DNA of 64,000 nt, taken from NCBI GenBank assembly GCA_950295325.1, contig OX485806.1, forward strand, positions 21,762,001-21,826,000. The letters are read 5' to 3'. Positions 32,165-45,299 of this stretch are shown in pieces; the first letter of the stretch is position 1; each line of letters starts with the position of its first letter. The position numbers were made by a program, and so were the translations under genes. The notes under the pieces were generated by a model. It had not been told where the DNA came from and searched no databases. It saw nothing but the letters and a program-made list of their open reading frames with translations. This DNA comes from Polytrichum commune. Taxonomy: Eukaryota; Streptophyta; Polytrichopsida; Polytrichales; Polytrichaceae.

Positions 32165-35100
32165 ATGGCTTCTAGGGAAAACGATGGACTTATATCGGTT
32201 GACAAGTTCGGTGGCGAGAACTTCAACCTCTATAAGTTCAAATTGGAGATGGCCATGTCCACCAAAGATCTTTGGGAGATCGTGGATGGTTCGGAGTTGC
32301 CACCACCTTCTACGGCGAGCGACGAACTCAAGAAGGCGTACGAGCGACGATGCAAGAAAGCCTTCGCCATCATTGCCATGAGTTTGGTGGACAAGGAGTT
32401 GGCGCACATCAAAGGATGCAAGGGACCCGCGGAAGCGTGAAAGACCTTGTGCAACATCCACGAAACCAAAAGCTTGTCCAACATCTTGTTCATAAGGCGC
32501 AAGTTCTTCACCATCAAGATGGACGAGGGCGACGACATCCTCACGCACATCAACAAGGTAAAATCTCTTGCGGACCAACTCACGTGCTTGGAGGTGCCTA
32601 TGAAGGACGAGGACGTGGTCATGACCTTGCTCGATAGCCTACCACCCTCGTTCGAGCATTTGATCACCGCATTGGAGACGCGCCCCATTTCGGAGCTCAA
32701 GTTGGACTTCATCACCGCACGTCTCATGCACGAGGTGTCCAAGAGGAAGGAGAAGGAGCCTCAAGGCGACGATGCGGCCATGTTGTCCCGCCAACATCGA
32801 GCGTTCGACAACAACGAGAGGCGCGGCGACGGCCCGAGGTGCTACAATTGTGGTAAGTTGGGCCACATTGCTCGTAATTGTCGAATGAAACGCAAGGCGA
32901 ACGCAAACATGGCAAGGGCGAGTGATGATTTTGCATTTGTAGCGAGAGATGGGGCGTCTAAAAGCTCCGCCACTAGATGGATCGTGGATTCGGGGGCCTC
33001 GCAACACATGACACCACATAAGCATTTTTTTGACACTTACGAACCCGTCACGGGTCGCAAAGTGTTTATGGGTGATAACGGCATGGTAGATGCCGTAGGC
33101 AAAGGCTCCATACTAGTGGAAACATGCGTGAAAGGCCGTGTGCGGAGCATTAGAATGCACGACGTGCTTCATGTGCCGAAAATGCATTCCAACTTGCTTT
33201 CGGTGAGCAAGCTCATTTCGAGGGGTTTGAAAGTGCATTTCAACTCGTTGGGATGCGTGGTGAGGGCGAGCAACGGCGAGATGTTGGCCGTGGCGTCGTT
33301 GGAGTCCAATTTGTACCAATTGGACACCAACGTGTTGAATGGGGCCGAAACGAGTTCTTTGGCGCATTCGGAGGCCAACTCGCATCCTTTGGAGCTTTGG
33401 CACAAGAGGTTGGGGCATCTCAACGCCAATAGCGTGAAAATGCTCCAAAGCATGGTGAGCGGGATGGACGTGGGAGCGGCGCAAGGCGACGTGCATTCCT
33501 TCGCATGCGAAGGATGTGTGGAGGGCAAACAAGCGAGGCGACCATTCCCCACGGACGGAGGCACCCGCGCCACCAAGATCTTGGAGCTCGTGCATTCCGA
33601 CGTGTGCGGGCCGATGAAAACGGCGTCCATTGGAGGCGCAAGGTATTTTCTCACCTTCATTGACGATTTCTCACGCAAGATTTGGGTGTACGTGCTCAAG
33701 TCCAAGAAGGAGGTGTTGGCAAGGTTCAAAGAATGTAAAACCTTGGTGGAGAGGCAATCGGAGCACGTAGTGAAGGTTCTTAGGTCGGATAACGGGGGGG
33801 AATACATTTCAAAGGCATTTGATGATTTCTTGAGCAAACATGGCATTGCACGGCAAACCTCCTCACCTTACACGCCGCAACAAAACGGCGTGGCGGAGCG
33901 AGCCAACCGGACCATTGTAGAGATGGCACGGTCCATGATTCATGCCCAATGCCTCGGCCATGAATTTTGGGCGGAGGCGGTGTGCAATGCGGCGTACGTA
34001 CGCAACCGGTGTCCGATCAAAGCGGTTGAAGGAATGACACCCGAGGAGGCGTGGAGCGGGAGGATGCCGCACGTGTCGCACATGCGGGTGTTCGGATGTG
34101 TGGCTTACGCGAAGGTGCCGGATCAAAGGCGAACGAAGTTGGATGCGAAGGGCGTCAAGTGTTTGTTCCTCGGATATTGCGAAGGCACCAAGGCGTATCG
34201 GCTCATGTGCTTGAAGACGAAGAAAATCATCAAGAGTCCGGACGTGGTGTTTTTCGAAGACAAAACGCATTTGGAGGATTGTCCAAGTGGGAGAGTTGAT
34301 GAAGTACCGACGGTGAAGGTGGACATATCTCCCAAATCGGAAGCGGAGGAGTTGGAGGCGAGCGGCGACGTTTCAGAGCCGGACGAGGAGGAGCCGAACA
34401 TTGAGGACGAGTCGGAGGCCGAAGTACCGGCCGCGAAATCCACTCGTAGCGCGGAGGCATCGAAACTTAACGCCGGTAAGAAAACCGCAACCAAACCACC
34501 TCCACCACCGCAAGATGGCAATAAGACCATAGGCAATTCTAGGTATCCGGATAGGCCACGCAAACCTCTTGGGGAATGGTGGAAGAACCACATTCCGCAA
34601 CCCGAAGACGATGAGCACGCAAACATAGCAATGGTTGGGGAACCTAGAAACTTGAGAGAAGCATTTGAATCGAGTGATGCGAGCGAGTGGGAGTCGGCTA
34701 TGCAAGAGGAGTACGAATCTCTCATAGCCAACGCCACGTGGGAGTTGGTTCCATTGCCGAAGGGCCGCAAGGCCGTGAAGTGCAAGTGGGTGTTTCGCAC
34801 GAAGAAGGATGCCAACGGCGTGGTGGTGCGTTTCAAAGCGAGGTTGGTGGCCAAGGGGTGCTCGCAAGTGGAAGGTGTGGATTTCGGCGAGACTTTCGCA
34901 CCCGTGGCCAAATTCAACACCATTAGGGTCATCCTCGCAATGGCGGCGGCCATGGGCTTGGAGATACATCAAATGGACGTCAAGACCGCATTCTTGAACG
35001 ACGAATTGCACGTGGTCATCTACATGGAGCAACCGGAGGGGTTTGTGCAAAAAGGCCGAGAGCACCTCGTATGCAAGTTGGGGAAATCGCTCTACGGATT

Positions 35101-36243
35101 GAAGCAATCCGGACGAGCGTGGTACGAGTGCATCCACATATTCTTTGTGAACAAAGGCTTTACGAGGAGCCATGCGGATCACTCGTTGTATGTTCTACAA
35201 ACTTGCCACTACATTGTGATTGTAATCATATATGTAGACGACCTCATCATCTTGGCAAACAACGTGGACGTGATCAACGAGTTGAAATCTAGCCTCGATA
35301 AGGAGTTCGAGATGAGCGACCTCGGCGAGTTGCATTTCTTCCTCGGAGTCCATTTCGAGCGGGATAGGAGGACGCGCACCATCACCATGCATCAACGAAG
35401 CTACATCGAAACCATTTTGGAGCGATTCGGCATGAGTGATTGCAAGCCCATCTCAACCCCGCTCGACACGAAGACCTCATTGGCCAAGCTTTCGGAGGAG
35501 GAATACGAAGAGCATTCACACGAAATGAAGGACATTCCGTACCAAAGGGCGGTGGGGTCGTTGATGTACGCAATGGTGGCCACAAGACCGGACCTCGCAT
35601 TCGCGGTAAGCGTGGTAAGTCGGTTTATGTCGCAACCGGGTCCGATGCATTGGATGGCCGTGAAACGAATTATGCGATACTTGAAAGGCACCATTGATAT
35701 GAGGTTGCGCATCGGAGGACAACACATAAACCTTAAAGGTTATTCGGACGCGGATTGGGCCGGCGATGTGGAAAACCGAAGGTCTACCTCCGGATACGTT
35801 TTCTTCGTTGGAGACGGGGCCGTGACGTGGAATAGCAAACGACAACTAACGGTGGCTCAATCCACAATGGAGGCGGAGTACATGGCCATGAACCGATGCA
35901 CGAGGGAGGCCATTTGGCTAAGGCAACTAATGGAGGATGTAGGTTGTGCACAAGAGGAGGCGACAACCATGATGTGCGACAACCATGATGTGCGACAACC
36001 AAGGTTCTATGGCATTAGCTAAGAACCCAACCAACCATGATAGGTCAAAACATATAGATGTGCAACACCATTTTATTAGAGAGAAAATTGAAAACAATGT
36101 TGTAGAGCTAGAATATTGTCCAACGCAATATATGGTAGCGGATATTCTTACAAAGGCTTTAGCGAGGGATAGGCATGAGATGTTAAGTGAAATAATGGGG
36201 TTGGAGTACAATGCCACCTCGCAAAGTGGGAGTATTGGAAGGT
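32165..36243 (+). mobile_element. gag-pol coding region of the copia element
   Basis: In order: gag (about 32.2-32.8 kb) with a CCHC zinc knuckle (about 32.84-32.88 kb), protease (about 32.97 kb, DSGA), integrase (about 33.4-34.2 kb), a linker, reverse transcriptase (about 34.7-35.4 kb, YVDD), and RNase H (about 35.7-36.2 kb). About two breaks; otherwise well preserved. Treated as a fossil. Confidence 0.9.
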
Positions 36244-36424
36244 AGTGTTAGGTTGCATCGGTGACATTGTCCCATATGGGTTGTCACGGCTGGTCCTAAC
36301 CTACACATATAAATAAAGGCATAAGGGGAGGAGCTCATCACTCTCTCCATTGTATGCAATCCTTGTGTGTTGTGTTCTACCTTTCTACGCTGATGTCTTT
36401 GCTTTCTTCTCTCATTTCCCAATA
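36233..36424 (+). repeat. 3' LTR of the copia element
   Basis: 192 bp, nearly the same as the 5' LTR. It is preceded by the purine-rich AAAGTGGGAG, which fits a polypurine tract, and followed by the second GGTTT target copy. Confidence 0.92.
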
Positions 36425-39099
36425 GGTTTCGGGAGGGAGCAATGGGTTGGCCTTGATGTCGTTCTACTCAACGAGGTTGGTGTCCCGGTGGCAGATGGCA
36501 TATGTAGAAACTCCAATCCCCGTGATTGTGTCGATGCCAACGTCCTAGGTCTCGATGATGTTGGCGTGTGCATCTTGAACTCTTTGCTTCCGGTAGAGGT
36601 CCCGGTGACATGGAGATTTTCCTTGCGTCGATGGCCGCTTCGTCAAGTTCTACATGAGGAAGTGAGTTTGTGGGATCATGAGCGGCGGCATAAGCAAACA
36701 CAATTAGCTTTGTTGGCCACAACACGTCCTCGCAAAGGCCTCCGTAGATATGATTCAAACCGTGTGCCTCGCGGAAATAAGGAGCGTCGACGGGATCGGC
36801 TTTTAGGGGACGAATCTATCCGTCTAGTGTCCGGCAAGGATTGTTGCGCGAGGAAATGTTGCCAATTTTTCCCGCGGGAGAAAATTAGATCTTTGCGTCA
36901 AGAGATGTGGCTTGCGGATTTTCGTATGAGGTCGGCTAAGAAACTCGAGGTCCACAGAAATTGGCACCTTGATACCCATGGGCATAAGGTGGTGACACTT
37001 GAGAATGTTAATGTGTGTTGTACAGCGTGGTATACCATCCACGCCGTCTCCAAGGCTGACTTTTATAGGTTTCGAAAGTATTCATCGTTGGGTCGCCGCT
37101 CTCGATTTCATGGCAACTCGGGCACAAAGAAACCTAGGGAGGCTACACTGCAAGCGTCCGCGACACTATCCACCATCATAGTGCCATTGGCCGATGCAAT
37201 GCCCCACAAGACGAGGACATTGTCGTCAGGGGAGAAGGTTGTTCAAATGGTGTTGCCCACAGGCACAAAATGGAAGAACATCTTAACGGACATCAATGAA
37301 GTGGGTCGCATAGCGGGATGTGGGCCCATTTCTTTGTCCAAGTTGAGTGTGATTAAAAACCAGCAGTTTGCGGAATACATTCTGAAAAGACCCGGGGACA
37401 AGTTCGCTAGATGTACGACGTGTAAAAAATACAAAGGTCTTCGAGACGCCCACCCCATAGGCACTGAATCTCATTCCAGACACCAGAAAAAATATATTGA
37501 ACATGTCAACAATCAAGAAGCACACCGTCAAGATTACTATAAGAATCGTGCTCTATTCATAATAAGGCCCACAGAGGTTCTAACAGTCATCCATGATAAA
37601 ATGGACCACGCCAAAACCGCATGCCCTTGTTATGCACGTAAAATAAAGGCCACGGATGGTCTCTTCAAGTTGCCCGTAGCTGTCACAAGTTTGTATGAAA
37701 TCACAACTACGTGTTTAAAGTCTATCCAATTTTCTTGGGTGTGTTTGGCAAATGTCCAACTCCATACATCCGTTTAGTGGTTATTTGATTATTTTGGTCA
37801 CGCATCGTTTGTTTTTTCCAGGTATGATTGCCCACGGCCATGGGGACGTAAAGTATGCCCATTATGGTTTGGATTTTTACCCTGGGGATGCTAACCACAC
37901 GGTGGGTTCATTTGCAAAACTGTTGCGCGATCTTAAGAAGCCACCGGTACATTCTTCCCGTGCACTTTTTGATGGTTGTGGAACCACATCCCTTTATGAG
38001 GCAGTGCTTGCGGGGAAGGAGGTTTGTATGTCGTCATTGCCAGAACCACCCGGAGAGCCCATTTGTGCAAAACCATTGCCTCCAACTCTCCACGTTCAAC
38101 TTGATAATTGTGCGAAGGACAACAAATGTCGATACGTATTTTGTTTTTGGTCATTGCTCATGGCGAAATGAATCTTCAAGGAGGTGTTTGTGTCTTTCTT
38201 GATGGTGGGACATATACACGACGACATTGATGCATCATTCGGATGGTGGAGCATGAAGTTGCATGAAGAAGATTTTCCAACCATACCTCTTCTTATGAAA
38301 TCGTATATGGATTTGGACCATATGCCAGTAATTCCGCACTTGATTGAGGAAGTACCAGATTTCACGGCCTTCATCAAGCCATACATGTTGAAGGGAGGGG
38401 ACCATTTGGTGGGGCATACCAAAGCACAACAATTCCGATTTTATATGAGGGACGATGGTCTTCCGGCCATGCAATTCAAGCTTTTGTGCACATCTCCTAA
38501 TTGGGGCCCGGATGATGGTATACTCGTATGGCGTCAAGACAATGATGGGAAATGTTTGGTCCCGGATGGGAAAAAACGGCGGGAAAAAACATTAGTGCTT
38601 AGTAGTCTTGGTTTTTAATAGACTTAGTAGACTTGTCACACTCCATTGTGGTATACGTTTGGGATGTGCCATCCAAAACCATAAGAACCTTACTTATGGG
38701 ATGCGCACCCCAAACTCTATAATGATATAAGCCATTTGTTTTTTAGATTCGCTTGTTATTTTCCACATGGAGTTCACGTTTTCATTATAATTGCAATTTT
38801 CTATTTTTAGTACTAGGAATATTCTTTACATGCGAATTTTTAAATTGTCATGTTCTTGATGTTCCCAACATTCCATATGCCCACAATATTGGCATCCCAA
38901 ACTATGGGCATATTTTATTTTGAGACTTTCAAAAGTCTCCGATTAACGAATATAGTGTTATGAGCTAATTCTGCAAAAATGAGGAGGTTGGGGTACCGAC
39001 CGTGTTAGCAAAGCATGATTCCAAGTTATCATGCCCTACAAATCCCTAAAATTCTTATCCCCCCATTTCGTAGTGCACTGAAGTTTAAAGGTTAAAAAG

Positions 39100-40770
39100 T
39101 TCACGCTTACATGTTGCCTAGTCCACAAGAGGAGGGAGTTTGAAGCCTCCATGTGAGCAGTCTACCCCATAATGGCCCAACAATATCTCTAATTCAAAGA
39201 TACACCAATTCTATAAGTTCATTTGTCTTAAAGGCATATTAGTCGGGTTCAAAATCTTAAAGTAAGAAATCAAGTCATTGTTACTAAAGTATGCATCAAG
39301 GGCAGAATAAACAACTTGTGCAAAAAAAATTTAGAACATCAATGTCTCTTCCAAGTCAATGTCAAGCCTAGAGTGTATCATATGGAAGCTGTGAAACATG
39401 GATTCTTTTACCTCAAACTGCAGCCTCCTCAAGTATCCACCGTGATGACCGTAATCGGGCTAAACATGATAACTAGTGAATTCATTAAAAATATCAACAT
39501 TCAAATCACAAGAATCGACAATGAACATCATATGAATTTGAGCTACCTTAGTATACACAATATTGTCCATAGTTGTGACATTCACAAACTTCAACTAAAA
39601 TACTTTTGATAGCATGGCCAACGAGTGAAGAATGTTAGCAAAAAAATACAAAATGTAGATATACTTAAATTATTCCAATTTCTCCAAAATAAATTTTGCA
39701 ACAGTAGATTCATTCTCATCAACCTCTTGGAAATAAATAAGAATAGATTCTAGTATATCATAAAAGTGATTGCATGCCACCTACTCAGCCAACGAATTTT
39801 ATAATAGCGCTTCATAGTCTTGAAAGAATAAAAAAAATGTTCCTACAAGGCCATCAAAGCATACTTGCGTTTACATGCTTTGTGAAAAAAACATGAAGTT
39901 GAATTTATCAAAGAATCTACTTCAATGGACTAAACCTTATAATATGGTGTTTTGGTAGCATCCAAGGCAGCAATGTTAGTGCAATGAGCTACACAATGAC
40001 ATGCTAAGAGGAATGGATTTACCTCATTGCGGAGTCGTGTTGAAACACCGCTCTAACAACCCATCATGATGCTTGCTCCATCACTGTCAAAGGCCACAAA
40101 CTTGCACAAATCTAAATTATACAAATGCAACTGAGATATCACGTAATCAAAAATTGAAGCAAAATCATTTTTACTGCCATTCAACTGCAGCAGACCTTAA
40201 AAAAACAGTTTTGAACAAATCCTCTTCTACAATCATTGCAAACAAGACAAGATGTCCAATGACATTGATATCTGTACATTCATCAACCACAATGCCAAAG
40301 AATGGGGAATTTTAAATTCTACAAATTATTTTCTTTTGGATTACTACAAAAATACACCAAATAAGATCATTGCAATCTTTTTTGTCTTGATACATGCTAG
40401 ACGTAATAAGAACATTCACAAACATCAACAATTTACACATTGTAGAGAATTTTGAATATGAGAGAAATCGCTTCTTTGTAAAGTAGGCCGCTTTAAAGAG
40501 GGTGTGCAAAGCCTCATCACAAGCATATTATCCATTGTAAATTGTGTTCTTCATAGTTTTCTCCCCGTTGTGACATGTCCAAGCAAGCCTACAGTATTCA
40601 TTCGAATGAGAATGGATTACAAATGCATTCACCTTGAAATTTTTTGATCCTTCCTTGGCGTATACTAAGCGGCCTACCTTCTCCCTGTAGACTTTGCAAA
40701 AGAGTTTGTCCTTCGAGGTAGAAAATGAAGCCATTGGAATTGACTTGTCTATTGTTTTTTCCACAGAGGT
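39100..40770 (-). pseudogene. Decayed hAT-type (ZNF862/DUF4371-like) transposase
   Basis: On the minus strand the frame begins near 40764 with KLFCKVYREK and later reads SKFSTMCKLL, VVDECTDINVIGHLVLF (about 40.3 kb), FDSDGASIMMGC (about 40.07 kb), CHCVAHCTNIAALDATKT (about 39.97 kb), YYKIRWLSRWHA (about 39.8 kb) and SALDAYFSNNDLISYFKI (about 39.28 kb). This is the order of the zinc-finger-like start, first catalytic Asp region, CHxxH-type motif and late conserved blocks of this hAT subfamily. Several stops and frame changes show it is long dead: for instance a stop after NTIYNG near 40530, and one directly after IMMGC near 40.05 kb. No terminal inverted repeats were recognised. Confidence 0.75.
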
Positions 40771-40779
40771 TGGGCTAAT

Positions 40780-42620
40780 TCAGCTTGGAAAAGGGTTGGT
40801 TGATTTGTACCTGGGCCCTTAGTTGATCTCATGTTGTCACTTGTAAAAAACAAAAATTCTAAAGAATTCGATTCACGCGATATTCCAAAGCAGGAGTCTT
40901 GGATCAATTTTTGCCATTGCAAGAACCTTCTGCAATGAACACCTCATGCATTAGAAAACAACAGTGATAAAAATGACAAGCAAAGAAACAATAATGAAAT
41001 ACAAACAATTGAAATCTAGGGTTTAGGCCAACACCACTATGAGGCGATTAGTTCAAAGTAGAGCAAGGAGTAGAAGACTGGCAACCACTCTGACCAAGAG
41101 TCCAACAATTTGGCAGTCTAACTTTAACACTCACAAAGATACAGACTCACTCGATCACTCAAACAATTCAACTTCAACACATAAACACAAACTCACTCGA
41201 TTACTCACACAAACTCAGTCACTCAACGAGTCAGCGATTCAAGATTTCAAGCACTTAACTCGGAATGCAAACTTGTAAACTCAGAATACTCAGAAACTCA
41301 AAAGTCAAAATGCAAGTTGCGGCGGCTACGCTGTTGCATGAGTTTACTCATCTGCTCCACCCTAAATCACACCCTGAAATTGATCCAACAGCGATGATGA
41401 GGATTGACGGCCCAAAATGAGCTCCGTTGTTGGGGTTCTTTAGTAATTTGATATTTCAATTGAAGACCTTAGGCTCAAGCCAACAAGGCAACGGTAACTC
41501 CAACTGTGCATAGTATTAATTTTTTTCCCTAAAAAATATATCTCCGGTCGGCTGCTCGCCGTGAAAAATACCTTTCAATCGGTAATTTGTTGTGGATATT
41601 TCTAGGGCAGCTTGCCTAAATGTCGACATTTTTTTCTTCTAATCAACCCATTTCCGAAAACTTTGAGTTTATTTCCGGAATTCCTTCCTTAACATTTCTA
41701 TTTCATTTAGAAATTCTCAAAATCAACCGGCTAGCTTGGAACTAATTGCCGACACTCCCCGTTCATTGGAACATAGTGTAGATGGAACTTATTTGGCTAC
41801 ATACTTTTCGTGTTGTTTACTTTGTTACACTACTCGGAGTCGCTAGGTTTAGTTTTTTGTGCGTCTGGAAATGCATACGAGGAAGCCATGATCAATCCTA
41901 CGGACATTTGGATCTAATCTCAAATTGTTATGAATTATCAAAGTTCACTGACAGTGAGCCATAAGTAATCACATAGATCATCCTCAATTATGCTAACTAT
42001 TGAGCTTATTTTAGTAAAACTAGTTTAAGCACGTTGTAGTCCAATTTCTTTTGAACACTTGTCTATCTAGTGTATGTTCTTAGATATGCACCTAACCACC
42101 CACTACTGTAATATAGGTGTTCAATTAAGATAAGTAACCCGATTAGGTCTACTTGCCTTAAACGCCAAATTAAAGTTGAATATGAAACCGACACTATGTA
42201 CCATTGTCATAGATTTGGAGACTTCAAATGTACTATGGTGCATGTTTTTGATTTTGGGTGTGCCTTGGTAAATACTACCTATATTAGATACTACCTATAA
42301 TAAAATTAGATACTACCTATATTTATCACCTACCCTAATTTACATATAATATTGTGCGGGTCATTTCATCCAAGCTATAGTAGTTCCAAAATTTGTATCA
42401 TTTTTTTTCTATCTTAAATTCAAATTCCCTATAGTTTTTCTCATGTGGTTTATTTAAATTTTGACATTGACCTCCTTGTGGGGACATAACTAAAGGCTAG
42501 AGGTTTGTGGTGTACTAGGTAAACCAATGTATTGTAAAGGCAAAAATGCAACAAACACTTCAATAGCCTACAAATTTATATAGTTGACCAATTTGACTTT
42601 AAAAAAAAGCATCAAAGGGC
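40780..42620. other. AT-rich intergenic DNA, no gene seen
   Basis: Mostly AT-rich with an ACTCA-rich patch at 41.1-41.3 kb. Open frames are short and without recognisable motifs. Confidence 0.5.
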
Positions 42621-42629
42621 CCAATTTAT

Positions 42630-44800
42630 TCTAGCAGGTTTCGGTTGCAACGAACTGTGATGCATAAACTACAGGGATGTTATTTCTAGTAGGTACAACC
42701 CTTCATCCATGGCAGATGAATTTGGTTAGACACCACGAAGTTTGAGTTGCTCATTAGGTGGAATCTATACACCCAACAAATACAATAGTTGTTGGGATGA
42801 TATGAATTTGAATTCATGCAAGAGTTTTTCATTCATTTGAGAGATATTTGTATATTTGATTATACCAATTTAACTAATACCTATAGTTAGCCAAGAATGA
42901 CTCCAAAAATGATATCAAGGAACATGGATTTGTTTATTAGTGTCTAGTTGGAATTGATTAGCCCTCAATCTATAGGGAGGTTGTTTCTACTAGGCAACAT
43001 ATGACTTTACCTGGAGACCACAAAGCCTAGGCTACTAGATCGGTGGAATTCATACATCAACAAGTACAAGAACTGTTGAGGTAACATATATTTGAACATG
43101 TCTAAGAACCACCAACATTTTCATCCATTTGGAAGATACTTGAGTATAATTTGTTTGAACCAATTGAATCAATTTGACCAATATCTACAGTTCACCAATT
43201 CCATCTCCAAAAATGTCATCGACACCCCAAATTCATCGAGCATGGTCCAATTGGAACGATTCGGCCCTCGAGTCCTACACGAGGCTTGTTTTTACTAGGT
43301 GCAAACCTTCATGGATGACATAAGAGTTTACCTAGGTGCTTTGAATCTTGTGCCACATGTCATTGAGAGTGGAATTCATATATTCAACAAGGACAAGAGC
43401 TGTTGGGGGAGACAAATAACTTTGAGTGTTAAAATTTATGATGCAAGAGTAGCTTTATCCAATGCTACCAAAAAGCAATTTGATCTTCAAGAATGTCATT
43501 AAAGACCCCCGAATTAGTCTAGCAGGGTCCAGTGGGAACAAATTGACCCTAAAGCCCTATAGAAGGGTTCTTTTTACTAGGTACAACCCTTCATCCATGA
43601 TGGATGAGTTTACTGAGAGGCTATAAATCTCGAGCTGCATGTGATGGTGGAATTCATACATCCACAAGTACAAGAGGTGTTGGGGGCTACTTTAAAGGTT
43701 ACAGTAAAAACCAAGAATGAGTTGTGAGCATGAATCGAAACATCACGGCAGATCAGTAGTCATGTGAGAAAAAGAGAAGGCTTTGTATTGATAAACCTGC
43801 CACAATAGTAGTGTACATGAGTTTGTGAGACTACAACGCAACGACTCATGTAGACAATATGTCTTACACACAAAACTAACTTAAACTAAGATTGACTAAG
43901 AAAACCTTGGTTTCGAACCCTAATTAAGTACTCGATTCGAGTCGAACAGTGAAAGAATCGGGCTGAACTAGATAAGTTAAGGAGGAAGTAGTAGGCTGAG
44001 AGAAGAATCAAGCTTTAGTTTTTCCAATACTACAAAAGAGTAATATGATCTCCAAGAATATCATTAGAGACCCCCAAATTGGTCTAGCAGGAGTCCAATC
44101 GGAATAAATTGGCCCTCAAGCCCTAATGGAGGGTTCATTTTTCTAGGTACAACTCTCCATCCACGATGGATGAATTTATTGAGAGGCTATAAATCTCAAG
44201 CTGCATGTGATCGGTGGAATTCATACATCCACCAGCATAAGAGCTGTTGGGGGCTACTTTAAAGGTTACAGTAAAAACTAAGAATGAGTTGCAAGCACGA
44301 ATTGAACCATCACGACAGATCAATAGTCATGTGAGAAAAAAGAGGCTTCTTTGTATTGATAACTCTGTCACAATAGTAGTGTACATGGATTTGTGAGCCT
44401 ACAACGCAATGACTCATGCCGACTTAACTAAGATTGACTAATTAAGAAAACCTTGGGTTTGAACCGAAGTACTCGATTCGAGTCCAGCAGTGAAAGAATC
44501 GAGCTGAACTAGATAAGTGAAGGAGGAAATGGTAGGCCAAGAGAAGACTCGCGCTCTAGTTTTCCAATACTACAAAAGAGTAATATGATCTCCAAGAATA
44601 TCATCAGAGACCCCCCAAATTGGCCCTCGAGCCCTATAGGAGGGTTCGTTTTACTAGGTGCAACTCTTCATTCGTGATGGATGAGTTTTCGCAGACACTA
44701 CGAATCCCGAGCCGGATGTGATCGGTGGAATTCATACATCCAACGGAATTCATACATCCAACAAAGTACGAGAGCTGTTGGGGGTGAGAAACAACTTTGA
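42630..44800. repeat. Degenerate tandem array (about six units of 260-560 bp)
   Basis: A module containing a TTTTACTAGGTACAACCCTTC-like core and, about 60-90 bp on, GGTGGAATTCATACATCC recurs around 42.68, 42.98, 43.28, 43.57, 44.13 and 44.65 kb. The units at 43.5 and 44.05 kb share a further 350 bp (TTAAAGGTTACAGTAAAAAC onward) and are the youngest pair. No protein or terminal repeat was found, so it may be a non-coding tandem duplication or a satellite-like remnant. Confidence 0.8.
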
Positions 44801-44808
44801 ATACAATG

Positions 44809-44840
<32 letters not shown>

Positions 44841-44944
44841 GTGCAAGAGCAGCCTGTTGCCCTCCATTTGGGAGGGAAGGAGTCCTTCTAAGTTACTAGA
44901 TATGCTATACTATATAAATGTTTGAATGTGGAGTAAATTGCTCC

Positions 44945-45241
44945 CTAAAGTGGCTGTCCTTTAGTGTCGTGTCGTCGTCGTCGTCGTCGTCGAAGCCTGG
45001 TGGGTGTAGAGCCGTGGGCTGCTCCCGGGACTGTTAAAGGCGGGCCTGCCTGGTAAAGAGGGGGCGAGCTCCGTTTAACGCATTTCCTCCTCCGGGCCTT
45101 GGCGGCGTCTTCCTCTTTAATGGCCCGGTCGCTCATGAATGAAATCATAATCGTCCACTGATCTTCCTCCCGCTCCTCCGCCGAGCAGTTAACAACAATC
45201 TCTCGCGAAGACAAGACCTTGTTCTTCGTCACCGTCGCCAT
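44945..45241 (-). CDS. Hypothetical small basic protein, uncertain
   Basis: An ATG at 45241 opens 98 codons. The first 60 residues have mixed, protein-like composition (MATVTKNKVLSSREI, then glutamate-rich and lysine/arginine-rich parts). The end runs through a GTC trinucleotide repeat and yields eight arginines, which is unlikely to be real protein. Either the frame is spliced before the repeat or it is chance. No domain was recognised. Confidence 0.3.
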   Translation of the reverse strand: MATVTKNKVLSSREIVVNCSAEEREEDQWTIMISFMSDRAIKEEDAAKARRRKCVKRSSPPLYQAGPPLTVPGAAHGSTPTRLRRRRRRRHDTKGQPL

Positions 45242-45299
45242 GCATGAGTCTCGTCAGGACCCATCGCCAACAATGCTACCTTTGGTGGGCCTTATCTGT

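Larger units (their letters stand above)
30800..36424 (+). mobile_element. Ty1/copia LTR retrotransposon inside the DUF7869-like gene
   Basis: LTRs of 192 bp (30800-30991 and 36233-36424) start TATTGG and end CCAATA, and are flanked by the target duplication GGTTT (30795-30799 and 36425-36429). I saw about one base of difference between the LTRs, so the insertion is young. The integrase lies before the reverse transcriptase, which defines Ty1/copia. The element is full-length, with about two breaks in its coding region. It interrupts a reading frame on the same strand. Confidence 0.95.
30405..38618 (+). pseudogene. DUF7869-like gene split by a Ty1/copia insertion
   Basis: An acidic N-terminal part (30405-30799) and a long frame after the element (36430-37688) are in the same reading register once the element and one 5-bp target copy are set aside. 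A 133-bp GT-AG intron (37689-37821) leads to the last exon, 37822-38618. The middle region has paired cysteines (CCARKCC), a basic block, and CTTCKKYK followed by H-rich sequence. The end has GMIAHGHGDVKYAHYGLD, then VQLDNCAKDNKCRYVFCFW, then FLMVGHIHDDIDASFG. The last two resemble the invariant acidic and GHxHxDID motifs of DUF7869 proteins, which may be transposase-derived. A TGA at 38169-38171 stands where relatives usually have glycine (AKG), so the C-terminal part is cut off. The function of the family is unknown. Confidence 0.7.

Noticed and set aside
34123-35182. Long minus-strand frames opposite the copia coding region
   Set aside because: They are antisense shadows of a GC-biased coding region without any recognisable domain.
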